NCBI GenBank assembly: GCA_003598065.1
Contig: QZKR01000098.1
Span: 1 to 41,461 of the forward strand
Direction: 5' to 3'
Origin: Myxococcales bacterium
GTDB taxonomy: Bacteria > Myxococcota_A > SURF-8
Length of the DNA stretch: 41,461 nt
The translations under genes and the position numbers were made by a program. The notes under the pieces were generated by a model. That model saw nothing but the letters and a program-made list of their open reading frames with translations. It was not told the DNA's origin and ran no database searches. Shown in pieces: positions 1 to 7,985 of this stretch (position 1 is the first letter of the stretch; each line of letters opens with the position of its first letter).

Positions 1-142
1 GCCGTTGCCAACCCCCGCGCCGGCGGCTCCGCCCGCCGCTTCGCCGGCCCCCGCCGCGCCTTCGACGACTCCGCCGGCTCAGGCCGCGCCGACCGCGCCG
101 CCAGCCGCCCAGCCGGCTCAGACGGCGCCCGCGACGCCCTGA
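1..142 (+). CDS. C-terminal tail of an unidentified protein (partial)
   Basis: The second frame is open from the window edge to a TGA at 140-142. It encodes about 46 residues that are almost entirely Pro, Ala and Thr, with repeated PA and AQPA motifs. Such tails are typical of extracytoplasmic or linker regions in high-GC bacteria. No domain is visible, so no function can be given. The gene is convergent with the regulator at 162-677, only 19 bp away, and I see no clear terminator between them. Confidence 0.55.
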   Translation, partial: PLPTPAPAAPPAASPAPAAPSTTPPAQAAPTAPPAAQPAQTAPATP

Positions 143-161
143 CGCCGACGGCGAGCGTGAA

Positions 162-677
162 TCAGCGCGGTTCCCGATCGACGAGCCGTCGAACGGCGTC
201 AAGCAATTTGGCCGCTCCATCCGTATAACTTAAGAGCGTTTCGAGACGGTCCGCGAGATGGGCGGCTTTGTGCCGCGCCGGGGCGGTAAGACCGGAATGC
301 TTCGCGGCGGCCGCTTCGGCGCGGATCGTCCCGAATTCGACGCGCAGGGTTTCCAGTTGCCGGCGGATGTGCGCGAGCACGAAACCGACCGTAACCCCCC
401 AGAGATCGGTGCGGCTTTCGTATTCCTCCTTGCGCGAGCCGGCCAGCCGGCGCTTGCGGATGAAACCGGCGTCGGCGAGGGCGCGCAGGGCGGTGGAGAC
501 GTTGCCGCGCGACGCGCCCGTCCGGGCCATCAGTTCTTCCTGCGTTTGCGGCTTGCCGGCGAGGATCAGCCTTCCCAAGAGCCGACCCTCGGTGGCCCCG
601 ACGATCCCCACTTCCTTGGCGAAGTGGGCCATGGCTTCGACAAACGCCGTCTCCAATTCGTCGATCGCGCGCGTCAT
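162..677 (-). CDS. GbsR/MarR-like winged-helix transcriptional regulator
   Basis: A 171-residue cytoplasmic DNA-binding protein. The N-terminal two thirds have the GbsR-type winged helix: a GRLLGRLILAGKPQTQEEL stretch (about residues 30-50), then the recognition helix TGASRGNVSTALRALADAGF and a wing with GSRKEEY. The C-terminal third is an Ala/Leu-rich helix suited to dimerisation. I chose the ATG at 675-677 because GAGGAG lies a few bases upstream; an ATG 54 bp further up lacks such a site. Family members sense small molecules or osmotic stress, but the effector cannot be told here. It is divergent from the secreted repeat protein at 897, whose promoter lies about 105 bp from this start, so that gene is a candidate target (inference). 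Confidence 0.8.
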   Translation of the reverse strand: MTRAIDELETAFVEAMAHFAKEVGIVGATEGRLLGRLILAGKPQTQEELMARTGASRGNVSTALRALADAGFIRKRRLAGSRKEEYESRTDLWGVTVGFVLAHIRRQLETLRVEFGTIRAEAAAAKHSGLTAPARHKAAHLADRLETLLSYTDGAAKLLDAVRRLVDREPR

Positions 678-781
678 GGGTGCTCCTCGCATCCGTGAAG
701 GGATTGGCCGCCACGATACCGGGGCGGTCACGCCCGGTCAAGTCCGACTTGCCGCACAAATTCACGCAAGCAAGCGATGAC

Positions 782-810
782 TTGTCAGATGCGCTCAAAC
801 GTGGTAGCAC
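782..810 (+). promoter_or_regulatory. Putative sigma-70 promoter of the secreted repeat protein
   Basis: TTGTCA (782-787), a 17-bp spacer and TAGCAC (805-810). It lies in the divergent intergenic region and matches the spacing and -10 form of other putative promoters in this window. Confidence 0.45.
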
Positions 811-896
811 AGCAATGGCGTTTGGCGGACGCAAACCGGACGCGTTCGACAGGGCGATTCCCTTATCCTTAATGTATTGCAGACAGGAGGAGAAAG

Positions 897-1727
897 ATGA
901 GACGAGCATTGGTGTGCCTGATGGCGACAGCCGTCGTATTCGCGCCGTTGATGGCGTATGCCGGTTTCTTCGACTCCGTGAAAAAATCCGTTGGCGTTGA
1001 AGACGACGAAGTCGTCGCCCTGGAATCGAAGGACATCTGCCCGAAACTCGCCGAATTCGCCGGCGGCAAGTACGATCCCTACAAGGAAAAGAAACTTGAA
1101 TATACGAAGATTCATGTGGATCAGGTGGACGATTTCACCCTGCGGATGACGAAGCTCAACGGCACGATGGACTTTGCGTCCAATCTGACGAAGGAAACCA
1201 AGGCCGAGATCGCCGCCGGCGGTTTCGATCAGGCGGCGCTGACCGCCCGGCTGGCGACGCTTACCGAGGTGCTGATGGGCCTCGTCGGCGAGGCGCAGGG
1301 GCTTGTCTCCTCCGGTCAAACCCTCGTCACCAGCCTGCCCAGCGTTCTCGCCGGCCCAAAGGTGGCGAAGGTCGAATCGATCACCAACTCGGTGAAGCAG
1401 TCGATCGCCGACGCCACGGCCCTGCCGGACAAGGCGAAAGGGCTGACCGACGAAGTCAAGCAGCTTGGAACCCAGGTTGTGGCGGGAGCGGCCGGTGCGG
1501 CTCAGGACGCGGCGGCGGGCGCGGCAAAGCAGGCCGGCGAAGCGGCGGGCCAAGCGGCGGACGCGGCGAAGGCGGCAGCGGATAAAGCCGGCGAAGCGGC
1601 GGGCCAGGCGGCGGATACGGCCAAAGCGGCGGCGGATCAAGCTGGCGAGGCGGCTCAGAAAGCCGGCGAAGCGGCCAAGGAGGCCGGAGAAACCGCCAAA
1701 GAGGCGGCGAAAGCGGCCGGCAAATAA
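897..1727 (+). CDS. Secreted Ala/Lys-rich helical repeat protein (LEA/apolipoprotein-like)
   Basis: A 276-residue exported protein of unknown function. The start is fixed by AGGAGG about 7 bases upstream. Residues 1-22 form a signal peptide ending AYA, followed by GFFDSVKKSVGVEDDE. Residues about 40-195 are predicted helical with few Cys or aromatic residues. From about residue 196 the sequence becomes low-complexity A/K/E/G, with an exact 18-residue unit beginning AGEAAGQAADAAKAAADK at residue 213. This is an amphipathic helix pattern like group-3 LEA proteins and apolipoproteins; such proteins may protect membranes or form coiled coils, which is only a suggestion here. It is monocistronic, with its own promoter and a strong terminator. 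The composition makes homology searches unreliable outside the first 200 residues. Confidence 0.75.
   Translation: MRRALVCLMATAVVFAPLMAYAGFFDSVKKSVGVEDDEVVALESKDICPKLAEFAGGKYDPYKEKKLEYTKIHVDQVDDFTLRMTKLNGTMDFASNLTKETKAEIAAGGFDQAALTARLATLTEVLMGLVGEAQGLVSSGQTLVTSLPSVLAGPKVAKVESITNSVKQSIADATALPDKAKGLTDEVKQLGTQVVAGAAGAAQDAAAGAAKQAGEAAGQAADAAKAAADKAGEAAGQAADTAKAAADQAGEAAQKAGEAAKEAGETAKEAAKAAGK
1533..1694 (+). repeat. 54-bp tandem repeat inside the secreted helical protein
   Basis: Three in-frame 54-bp units start at 1533, 1587 and 1641, encoding 18-residue A/K/E-rich units. The first two are nearly identical in DNA, and the third diverges in its second half. This points to recent expansion by slippage or recombination. 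Confidence 0.8.
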
Positions 1728-1750
1728 GCGCGACCAGACGAAGATCGCTC

Positions 1751-1781
1751 AAAAGGGCGACGCCGGCGCGTCGCCCTTTTT
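1751..1781 (+). terminator. Rho-independent terminator
   Basis: A perfect 12-bp stem (1751-1762 with 1769-1780, core AAAAGGGCGACG) and a 6-nt loop end in a T-run. It lies 24 bp after the stop of the secreted repeat protein. The stem starts with A and ends with T, so it could work in both directions. Confidence 0.9.
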
Positions 1782-1838
1782 CATTTCACGCCGCATCGCC
1801 ATGCATGCGAAAACCCGCCTTCTTTGCGTCGGATGTGC

Positions 1839-1866
1839 TTGACATCAGAGCGGTTCTTGCTAGCAT
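1839..1866 (+). promoter_or_regulatory. Putative sigma-70 promoter of lspA-lgt
   Basis: TTGACA (1839-1844), a 16-bp spacer and TAGCAT (1861-1866), about 78 bp before the chosen lspA start. Confidence 0.55.
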
Positions 1867-1943
1867 GACGCGAATCCCTGCGGGGTTTGGCATTTTCCGC
1901 CGCCGGCCGGGCCGGCGACTGCGCCTATGAAAGCGAGTCTGAC

Positions 1944-2489
1944 GTGAAGCTTCGATACAAGATCCTCATCGGCATCTCCGCCGTGGCCATCCTCGTGGAT
2001 CAGATCACCAAGATGTGGGCGAAGACCCTGATGACGCGCCCGCCGATCGTGGTCGTCGAGAATTTCTTCCGCTTCGTCTATGTGGAAAACAAAGGCTCGG
2101 CGTGGGGCATGTTCTCCGATCTGCCGGACGCCGTCCGCATCCCGTTCTTCATGCTGATTTCCGTGGTCGCGATCGTCTTCATTATCTATATGTTCCGCCG
2201 TCTCGACGACCGCCACCGGTTCGCCGTCATCTCCCTGTCGCTGATCTTCGGCGGGGCGATGGGCAATTTCATCGACCGGGTCGCCTACAAGTCGGTGATC
2301 GACTTCATCGACTGGCACTGGTACGACGCGCACTGGCCCACCTTCAACATGGCCGACGTGTTCATCACCATGGGCGTGCTGCTGCTGCTTAGGGAAATGC
2401 TCTTCGGGTCGAGCGATCTGTCGCTTCTGCACCCGCAAAACGCCGATTCGAAACGCGACGCCGGGCGCTCGCCGGCCGGCGACGATTAG
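1944..2489 (+). CDS. lspA: Lipoprotein signal peptidase (signal peptidase II)
   Basis: Inner-membrane aspartyl protease that removes the signal peptide from diacylglyceryl-modified prolipoproteins, acting after Lgt. It has four hydrophobic segments and the family motifs: DQITKMWA near the N-terminus, GNFIDRV with catalytic Asp111, and FNMADV with catalytic Asp138. I chose the GTG at 1944 (181 residues) because it begins just before the first membrane helix, as in the family. A longer in-frame extension from a TTG at 1887 adds 19 unlikely residues. The ribosome site is weak, and a 6-codon frame (1927-1947) ends overlapping this GTG. The polar C-terminal tail of about 30 residues is a lineage addition. 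lgt follows 2 bp after the stop. Confidence 0.95.
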   Translation: MKLRYKILIGISAVAILVDQITKMWAKTLMTRPPIVVVENFFRFVYVENKGSAWGMFSDLPDAVRIPFFMLISVVAIVFIIYMFRRLDDRHRFAVISLSLIFGGAMGNFIDRVAYKSVIDFIDWHWYDAHWPTFNMADVFITMGVLLLLREMLFGSSDLSLLHPQNADSKRDAGRSPAGDD

Positions 2490-2491
2490 GC

Positions 2492-3439
2492 ATGCACCCG
2501 ATTCTCTTCGAACTGGACGCCTTCGACCTTTTCGGTTTCGCCATCGGCCCCGTCTCCGTTCATACATACGGCGTGCTGGTCGCCGCGGGCTTCGCGCTCG
2601 CCACGTTCGTCGGGGCGCGCTTCGCCAAACAGGACGGCATCGACGTCGGACGAGCGCTGGATCTCGCCTTCTGGGCTCTCGTCTCCGGCATGGTCGGCGC
2701 GCGGCTGATGTATTCGGTCGTCAACTGGCGCGCTTACGCCGACGCCTGCTCTCATCCGGAAAAGCCCAATCTGCTGAATTTCAATCTGCCCCTCGACGCA
2801 CCGGCCTGCTGGGACATCTTCAAGTTCTGGGAGGGCGGACTCGTCTGGTACGGCGGATTGCTGGGCGCTTTATTGGCTTGCTCGCTGCTCGCCAGGCGCT
2901 GGAAGCTGCCCTATGCGAAAACGGCCGACATCGCGCTGGGCGCGGTGCCGCTGGGCCACGCCATCGGCCGCTTGGGCTGCCTTTGCGCCGGCTGCTGCTA
3001 CGGGCAAATTTCGGACGGACCGCTCGGCCTGACGTTCCCTCCAGGGAGCATGCCCTACATGGCCCAATCGACCCTGGAGCACGGCCGGGTGATCGCCAGC
3101 CTCGATCTGCCGCTTCATCCGACCCAGTTGTACGAGGCGACGGGCGAACTTGGCATTTTCCTGATTCTTCTTGCGGTCCGCCACTGGAAGCGCTTCGACG
3201 GCCAGGTGGCGCTGGGATTTCTCATCCTCTACCCGCTCCTGCGCTCGACGGTCGAATTCTTCCGGGGCGATTATTCGCGCGGCCTGCTGGTGTCGTGGAA
3301 AGCCTCCGGCTCGTTTGGCGGCGTTCCCTATCAATACACCACGGGAATCAGCTCGGCGCAGGTCGTCTCGCTTTTCGTGGTCGTCGGCGCGCTGCTCTGG
3401 ATGGCGCGGCTGCTCAAGCACGCCAGGCCTCGCTCCTGA
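2492..3439 (+). CDS. lgt: Prolipoprotein diacylglyceryl transferase
   Basis: Integral inner-membrane enzyme that transfers diacylglyceryl from phosphatidylglycerol to the lipobox Cys, the first step of lipoprotein maturation. The 315 residues contain the N-terminal VSVHTYG motif, the signature GRLGCLCAGCCYG in place of the GRxGNFxN form of enterobacteria, then HPTQLYEA and EFFRGDYSRG. The Cys-rich signature resembles other delta-type Lgt proteins as I recall them. It is coupled to lspA with a 2-bp gap, which puts two consecutive maturation steps in one transcript. Clients in this window include the lipoproteins at 5590, 9475-14082 and 36677-39124. Confidence 0.94.
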   Translation: MHPILFELDAFDLFGFAIGPVSVHTYGVLVAAGFALATFVGARFAKQDGIDVGRALDLAFWALVSGMVGARLMYSVVNWRAYADACSHPEKPNLLNFNLPLDAPACWDIFKFWEGGLVWYGGLLGALLACSLLARRWKLPYAKTADIALGAVPLGHAIGRLGCLCAGCCYGQISDGPLGLTFPPGSMPYMAQSTLEHGRVIASLDLPLHPTQLYEATGELGIFLILLAVRHWKRFDGQVALGFLILYPLLRSTVEFFRGDYSRGLLVSWKASGSFGGVPYQYTTGISSAQVVSLFVVVGALLWMARLLKHARPRS

Positions 3440-3456
3440 CCGACGGCGGCCTTTCC

Positions 3457-3486
3457 TTGACGCCTCGCCCGCGCCGGCGCTAAGGT
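3457..3486 (+). promoter_or_regulatory. Putative promoter of the ArsA-like cluster
   Basis: TTGACG (3457-3462), an 18-bp GC-rich spacer and TAAGGT (3481-3486). It is weaker than the others here and lies in the short lgt-ArsA gap. Confidence 0.35.
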
Positions 3487-3510
3487 GGCGTGTGGTTTCG
3501 GGAGGCGCGC

Positions 3511-4464
3511 GTGCAGGACATCCTCGACAAGCGGCTGCTGATCGTCATGGGCAAGGGGGGCGTAGGCAAAAGCCTCGCCGCCGCCGCTTTGGCCAAGCTG
3601 GCGCTGAAACGCGGCAAGACGGTCCTCCTGGTCCAGATCAACACCAAGGATAAAATCGCCGGCTACCTGGGCTGCGAAGCGGCCGACGAGACGCTCAAAG
3701 AGGTCATGCCCGGCCTCTTCGCCGTCAACATCCGTCCCGAGTCGGCGATGAAGGAATACGCGCTTTTGCAGGTCCGGCTGGAGCTGATTTACAAGCTTGT
3801 CTTCGAAAACCGCGCCGTGCGCTACTTTCTGCGGGCCGTGCCGGCGCTCAACGATCTGGTCGTCATGGGCAAGATCTTCTACCACGTCGCCCAGACGGAC
3901 GAGGCTTCGGATCGGCCGCGCTACGATCTGGTGATCGTCGATGCGCCGCCGACGGGACACGGCCTGTTTCTCCTGCGTCTGCCGCAAGTGATGAGTTCCG
4001 TCGTCTCCACCGGTCCGATCCACCGCGAGGCGCTGGCGATGCTGGAAAGGCTGCGAGACCCGGACCATACCGCCATCAATCTCGTGGCGATTCCGGAAGA
4101 GATGCCGGTCTCGGAGACGGCGGAGATGTACGAGACGATTCATCGCGACTACCGGATGCCGCTGGGAGCGCTGTTCGTCAACGCCGTCTTCCCGCGCCTG
4201 TTCGAACCGGACGACGAGGGGCGTCTGGAACGGCTGGGGCGACTGCTGAAGGACGATCCGGAAGCGGGCGAGCTTATGCGCGTTGCGCGCACGGCGACGG
4301 CGCGGCGGCAGATGAGCGAGCGTTTCATCCGCGAGCTGACGCGGCGCGTGCCGCTGCCGCAGGTGCAGATTCCCTATTTCTTCACCGATCGTTTCGACGA
4401 GGCGACGACCGAGCGGGTCGCGACGATCATCGAGGCGGGATTGAACGACTACCATGGACATTGA
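3511..4464 (+). CDS. ArsA/Get3-like ATPase, subunit 1 (canonical deviant Walker A)
   Basis: A 317-residue soluble P-loop ATPase of the ArsA/Get3 family. Residues 10-20 hold GKGGVGKSLAAA, which includes the signature lysine of the deviant Walker A motif. IVDAPPTGHGLFLLRLP (about residues 145-161) is the switch II and helical region. Family members use ATP-driven dimer changes for metalloid export or tail-anchored protein targeting. No ArsB or arsenic regulator is nearby, so arsenic transport is unlikely. The GTG at 3511 is preferred over the GTG at 3490 because GGAGG lies 5 bases before it. The stop overlaps the start of the second ATPase by 11 bp, strongly implying co-translation and probably a heterodimer (inference). 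Confidence 0.82.
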   Translation: MQDILDKRLLIVMGKGGVGKSLAAAALAKLALKRGKTVLLVQINTKDKIAGYLGCEAADETLKEVMPGLFAVNIRPESAMKEYALLQVRLELIYKLVFENRAVRYFLRAVPALNDLVVMGKIFYHVAQTDEASDRPRYDLVIVDAPPTGHGLFLLRLPQVMSSVVSTGPIHREALAMLERLRDPDHTAINLVAIPEEMPVSETAEMYETIHRDYRMPLGALFVNAVFPRLFEPDDEGRLERLGRLLKDDPEAGELMRVARTATARRQMSERFIRELTRRVPLPQVQIPYFFTDRFDEATTERVATIIEAGLNDYHGH

Positions 4465-5593
4465 CCGGATTTTCGCCGAGCGACGGGTGGTCGTCGCCTG
4501 CGGCGCGGGGGGCGTCGGCAAAACGACGAGCGCCGCCGCGATCGCCTGCCGCGCCGCCCAGACCGGCCGACGGACGGCCGTGCTGACGATCGACCCGGCC
4601 CGCCGGCTGGCCGCCTCGCTCGGCATCGGCCGCTTCACCGGCGAGGCGCAGGAAGTGGCCGTGCCGCCGGGCGAGGAGGGACGGCCCGGCCGGCTGGACG
4701 TACTGATGCTGGACACCCGCAGCACCTATGATCGCATGGTGCAGCGCTACGCCACGACGTCCGGGCAGGCGGAAGCAATTCTCAAAAATCCCTTCTACCG
4801 CCATTTCTCCGGGGCGGTGGGCGGCTCCCACGAATTCACGGCGATGGAGCGGCTTCACGAACTGATCGAGGCGAACCGTTACGACCTGATCGTTCTGGAC
4901 ACGCCGCCGACGATCCACGCCCTGGATTTCCTCGACGCTCCGCAGCGGCTGATCGACGCCTTCGACGAATCGATTTTCCGCTGGATCATCCGGCCCTACC
5001 TCATGGCGGGCAAGGTGGGCGTGCAGGTGCTGAGCTTCGGCTCGGCCTATATTTTCAAAACGCTCGCCAAATTCGCCGGCGGCGAAATGATGGAGCATCT
5101 TTCGGAGTTTCTGCAACTCTTCCAAGGCATGTTCGAGGGCTTCCGCGAACGGGCCCGGGCCGTGCAGACCCTGCTTCACGATCCCAGCACCCGTTTCTTC
5201 ATCGTCGCCACGCCGCAGGCCAACGCCTTGCAGGAGGCGGTGCTGTTCCATCGCGAACTGGCGCGGATGGACCTGCCATTCGGCGGTTTCCTGCTCAACC
5301 GGGCGCTGGTCCCGTTGGAAAAACCGCTCGGCAAGGAAGCGCTGACGAGCCGGCTGGCGGCGCTTCCCGAGGCGCACTTCGCGCTGTCCGCCGCTTTCAT
5401 CGACCGGCTGGCCGACGCCGAGGCCAAGCATCAGGCGGCGGCGCGCAGCCACCGGCGCGCCATCGACGCATTTCTCGGCCCGATCGAGCCTCCTCCGCCG
5501 CTGTACGTCGTGCCGCTTTTCGACAATGACATCGCCGACGTGCGCGGGCTCGTGGCTTTCGCCGCCCTGTTGAGGCAGAGCGCCGTACGATGA
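4454..5593 (+). CDS. ArsA/Get3-like ATPase, subunit 2 (no signature lysine)
   Basis: A 379-residue partner of the preceding ATPase. The P-loop reads CGAGGVGKTTSAAA, so the first lysine of the family motif is Ala. The catalytic Lys-Thr pair is kept. IDPARRLAASLGIG follows the second strand, and VLDTPPTIHALDFLDAP forms the switch II region. The helical region in the middle (about residues 165-235) is hydrophobic and Phe-rich and might bind a hydrophobic substrate. Paired ATPases of this kind, with one canonical and one Lys-less subunit, occur in other bacterial lineages as I recall them. Its stop overlaps the next start as ATGA, so the TPR lipoprotein is translationally coupled. Confidence 0.82.
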   Translation: MDIDRIFAERRVVVACGAGGVGKTTSAAAIACRAAQTGRRTAVLTIDPARRLAASLGIGRFTGEAQEVAVPPGEEGRPGRLDVLMLDTRSTYDRMVQRYATTSGQAEAILKNPFYRHFSGAVGGSHEFTAMERLHELIEANRYDLIVLDTPPTIHALDFLDAPQRLIDAFDESIFRWIIRPYLMAGKVGVQVLSFGSAYIFKTLAKFAGGEMMEHLSEFLQLFQGMFEGFRERARAVQTLLHDPSTRFFIVATPQANALQEAVLFHRELARMDLPFGGFLLNRALVPLEKPLGKEALTSRLAALPEAHFALSAAFIDRLADAEAKHQAAARSHRRAIDAFLGPIEPPPPLYVVPLFDNDIADVRGLVAFAALLRQSAVR

Positions 5594-6750
5594 AGCTCAT
5601 CGCACGACGCCTGGTTGTTCCTATGCTGTCCGCCCTTGTCCTCGCGGCTTTGGCGGCCGGCTGCGCGCCGAAGCGATTCGAATTCGAACCCGTCACGGTG
5701 CGCGCCGCCGCGCCGGCGGAAGGCGGGGCGCCGGTCGATTGGTCGCGCGGACCGGAGGCGCTGTTTACGCAAGGCTGGCAGGCCTACGAGGCGGGCCGGC
5801 TCTCCGAGGCGCTGGCGGCGTTTCGCGCCATCGTCGCCTATTACCCCGAATCGGCCGAAATCGGCGACGCCGCCTACAACGCCGGCCTGATCCTTAAGCG
5901 CAGAAGCGAGTGGCCGGAGGCCGAACGGCTGTTCGCCCTGGCCGGCGAGCGGCTGCCCGAAGCGAAAGACCGGCTCGACGCCGATTTCATGCGCCTGGGC
6001 TGCCTGTACGAACTCGGCCAATGGGAACGGACGCTCGTCGCCGTCGCCGAGGCCTACTCGCGGCGCGCGACGCTCACCGCCGACGATCGCGTCGAGCTGG
6101 CCGCCCGACGCGGCGCGGCGCTCTTCCACCTCGGCCGCTTCGACGAAGCGGACGAAGAGTTGAACCAGGCCTTCGGCGATTATCGGCTTGGCCTGCGGCG
6201 CGGCGACGTGGTAAACGATTACGCGGGCGCCATGGCCGCTTACTATCTCGGCCGTCTCGCCGGCAAGCGGTTCGACGACGCGCCCCTGAGCGCGGCCGAT
6301 ACCCCGGCGGACGAAGCCCGCTTGGAGGAAAAAGCCCGGCGGCTTCTAGATGCGCAGGCATGGTTTCTTAAAAGCGTGGAGCAGAACAACGCCTACTGGG
6401 CCACGGCGAGCGGTTACGAAGTGGGCGCGCTGTATCGGGCTTTCCATGCCGCCTTGAAAAACGCGCCGCTGCCGGACGGCATCGCCTCCGGAAGCGAAGA
6501 GGCTCAAATGTACGCCTGCCTGCTGGCCGACCGGTCGCGCGTTCTCTTGCGCAAGTCGCTGCATCTTTGGGAAAGGACCGTGGAGATCGGCGAACGGCTC
6601 AACGCGGAGAACGCCTGGACAGCCAAAACGAAGACGGAGATGGGAGCCGTGAAAACGCTTTATCTGGCCGACGAAAAAGCCTGCGCCGGCGTCGTACCGC
6701 CGGATTTCGACGATATGCCGGCGATCGGGCGGCGATCGATACCCCCATGA
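5590..6750 (+). CDS. TPR-repeat lipoprotein
   Basis: A 386-residue predicted lipoprotein. The signal peptide ends in lipobox LAAGC with the acylated Cys at residue 25, followed by APKRFEFEP. The mature protein is helical with TPR-like units, such as ALFTQGWQAYEAGRLSEALA followed by FRAIVAYYPES at about residues 55-90, and further units to about residue 200. The pattern is like BamD/YbgF-type scaffold lipoproteins, but no specific orthologue is recognised. It is presumably attached to the inner leaflet of the outer membrane and binds other envelope proteins. It overlaps the ATPase upstream and the SGNH gene downstream by 4 bp each, so it is the centre of a four-gene operon. Confidence 0.78.
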   Translation: MKLIARRLVVPMLSALVLAALAAGCAPKRFEFEPVTVRAAAPAEGGAPVDWSRGPEALFTQGWQAYEAGRLSEALAAFRAIVAYYPESAEIGDAAYNAGLILKRRSEWPEAERLFALAGERLPEAKDRLDADFMRLGCLYELGQWERTLVAVAEAYSRRATLTADDRVELAARRGAALFHLGRFDEADEELNQAFGDYRLGLRRGDVVNDYAGAMAAYYLGRLAGKRFDDAPLSAADTPADEARLEEKARRLLDAQAWFLKSVEQNNAYWATASGYEVGALYRAFHAALKNAPLPDGIASGSEEAQMYACLLADRSRVLLRKSLHLWERTVEIGERLNAENAWTAKTKTEMGAVKTLYLADEKACAGVVPPDFDDMPAIGRRSIPP

Positions 6751-7874
6751 CGACGACCGCATCCGGAAAATCGTTCGGGAAACGCGTTCTGCACCTGTTC
6801 GTCTGGGTCGCCATTGCGCTGGTGGCCTGCGAAATTTTCTATCGTTTCGCCTGGACCGAACCTCCCAAGACCGAACTCATCGCGGACAATCATCCCGTGT
6901 TTCACCACGTCCCGCCGGCTTTTTTGAAGGGCGGTCTCGGCGAATACGATTTTCGCGGCGCCAAATATGGCGAAAAGAAAAAGCCCGGCGCGGTGCGCGT
7001 CGTCTTCATGGGCGATTCTTTCACCTACGGCTTCACCGCCAGCGACCAGACGATCCCCGCGCATTTCAAGCGTCTGGCGATCACCGAATTTCCCGACCGC
7101 TCCATCGAAGTGCTGAACTTCGGCTACAAATCCTACGCGCCGCTTCTGCACGCGGTCGTCTACCGTCGGCTCGTGAAGCAGCTGGACGCCGATTACGTCC
7201 TCATGCTGTACGACACCTTCGACTCGCAGGAGGATTCGCTTTACGCGCGGCTGGCGACGTTCGACCAGAACGGCGATCCCGTGGCCGTCGTCGGCGAACA
7301 TTTTCAGAACACCGGTCTGAAGCACTCGGCCCTGGTGCGGTTTCTGCTTTTCGCCACGGAGGTGGTGAGGAATCATTGGGGCTATCTCCCCTACGAGCTG
7401 CGCATCGCCAACCGGCTTACTTATTTATCCAACCCCGACCGTTTCGCCGCGCAGGTGAACTATTCCTTCCAGACGGTCGAACGCCTGGCCGACAAAATCA
7501 CGGAAGACGGCTCGCGCTTCGTGCTTTACCATTATCCGCCCGTCTTCATGCTGCGCGATACGCACGAATTCGCCGGCTACTTCGCCACGATCTGGGGCCT
7601 CTACGCGCCGTGGCAAGCGCCGGGAAAAAGCCCCTTCGGCCAGAAGCTGCTCGCCTTCTGCGCCGAGACGGAGCTCGATTGCCACGACTTCACGCCCGAG
7701 GTGCTGACGATGGAGGAGGAGTTGGGGGCCGGAGGTTCGCGCCTCGCCATTTACAACAACGAGGATGCGCATTTTACCGGCGACGCCAACGCCCGTTTCG
7801 CCCGCTTCATTCTCGACACACTGAAAGAGGAAGGCTTTCCTCATCCGGCGAAGACCGCCGAGCCGGCGCCCTGA
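6747..7874 (+). CDS. Membrane-anchored SGNH/GDSL-type hydrolase or acyltransferase
   Basis: A 375-residue protein with one N-terminal membrane helix (about residues 14-32, LFVWVAIALVACEIFYRF) and an extracytoplasmic domain. The SGNH block I is VVFMGDSFTYGF with Ser91 as probable nucleophile. The C-terminal block is NNEDAHFTGDAN, where Asp340 and His342 form the D-x-H pair. The family includes esterases and AlgX/AlgJ-like O-acetyltransferases that act on polysaccharides; the membrane anchor fits a cell-envelope substrate, which is unknown. The ATG at 6747 overlaps the upstream stop (ATGA). An in-frame upstream extension to 6567 runs wholly within the TPR gene and is rejected. Confidence 0.75.
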   Translation: MTTTASGKSFGKRVLHLFVWVAIALVACEIFYRFAWTEPPKTELIADNHPVFHHVPPAFLKGGLGEYDFRGAKYGEKKKPGAVRVVFMGDSFTYGFTASDQTIPAHFKRLAITEFPDRSIEVLNFGYKSYAPLLHAVVYRRLVKQLDADYVLMLYDTFDSQEDSLYARLATFDQNGDPVAVVGEHFQNTGLKHSALVRFLLFATEVVRNHWGYLPYELRIANRLTYLSNPDRFAAQVNYSFQTVERLADKITEDGSRFVLYHYPPVFMLRDTHEFAGYFATIWGLYAPWQAPGKSPFGQKLLAFCAETELDCHDFTPEVLTMEEELGAGGSRLAIYNNEDAHFTGDANARFARFILDTLKEEGFPHPAKTAEPAP

Positions 7875-7898
7875 TCGTCCCACGCATAAAAACGCCAT

Positions 7899-7927
7899 TT
7901 GACAGGCTGGACGCGCGGCGCTACCAT
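7899..7927 (+). promoter_or_regulatory. Putative sigma-70 promoter of the aminotransferase
   Basis: TTGACA (7899-7904), a 17-bp spacer and TACCAT (7922-7927), 58 bp before the aminotransferase start. Confidence 0.55.
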
Positions 7928-7985
7928 CCGCCCCGGACGCGGGGAACGGTCGCCCGGCGTCGTCTCGCTCATACGGAGGTGATCC

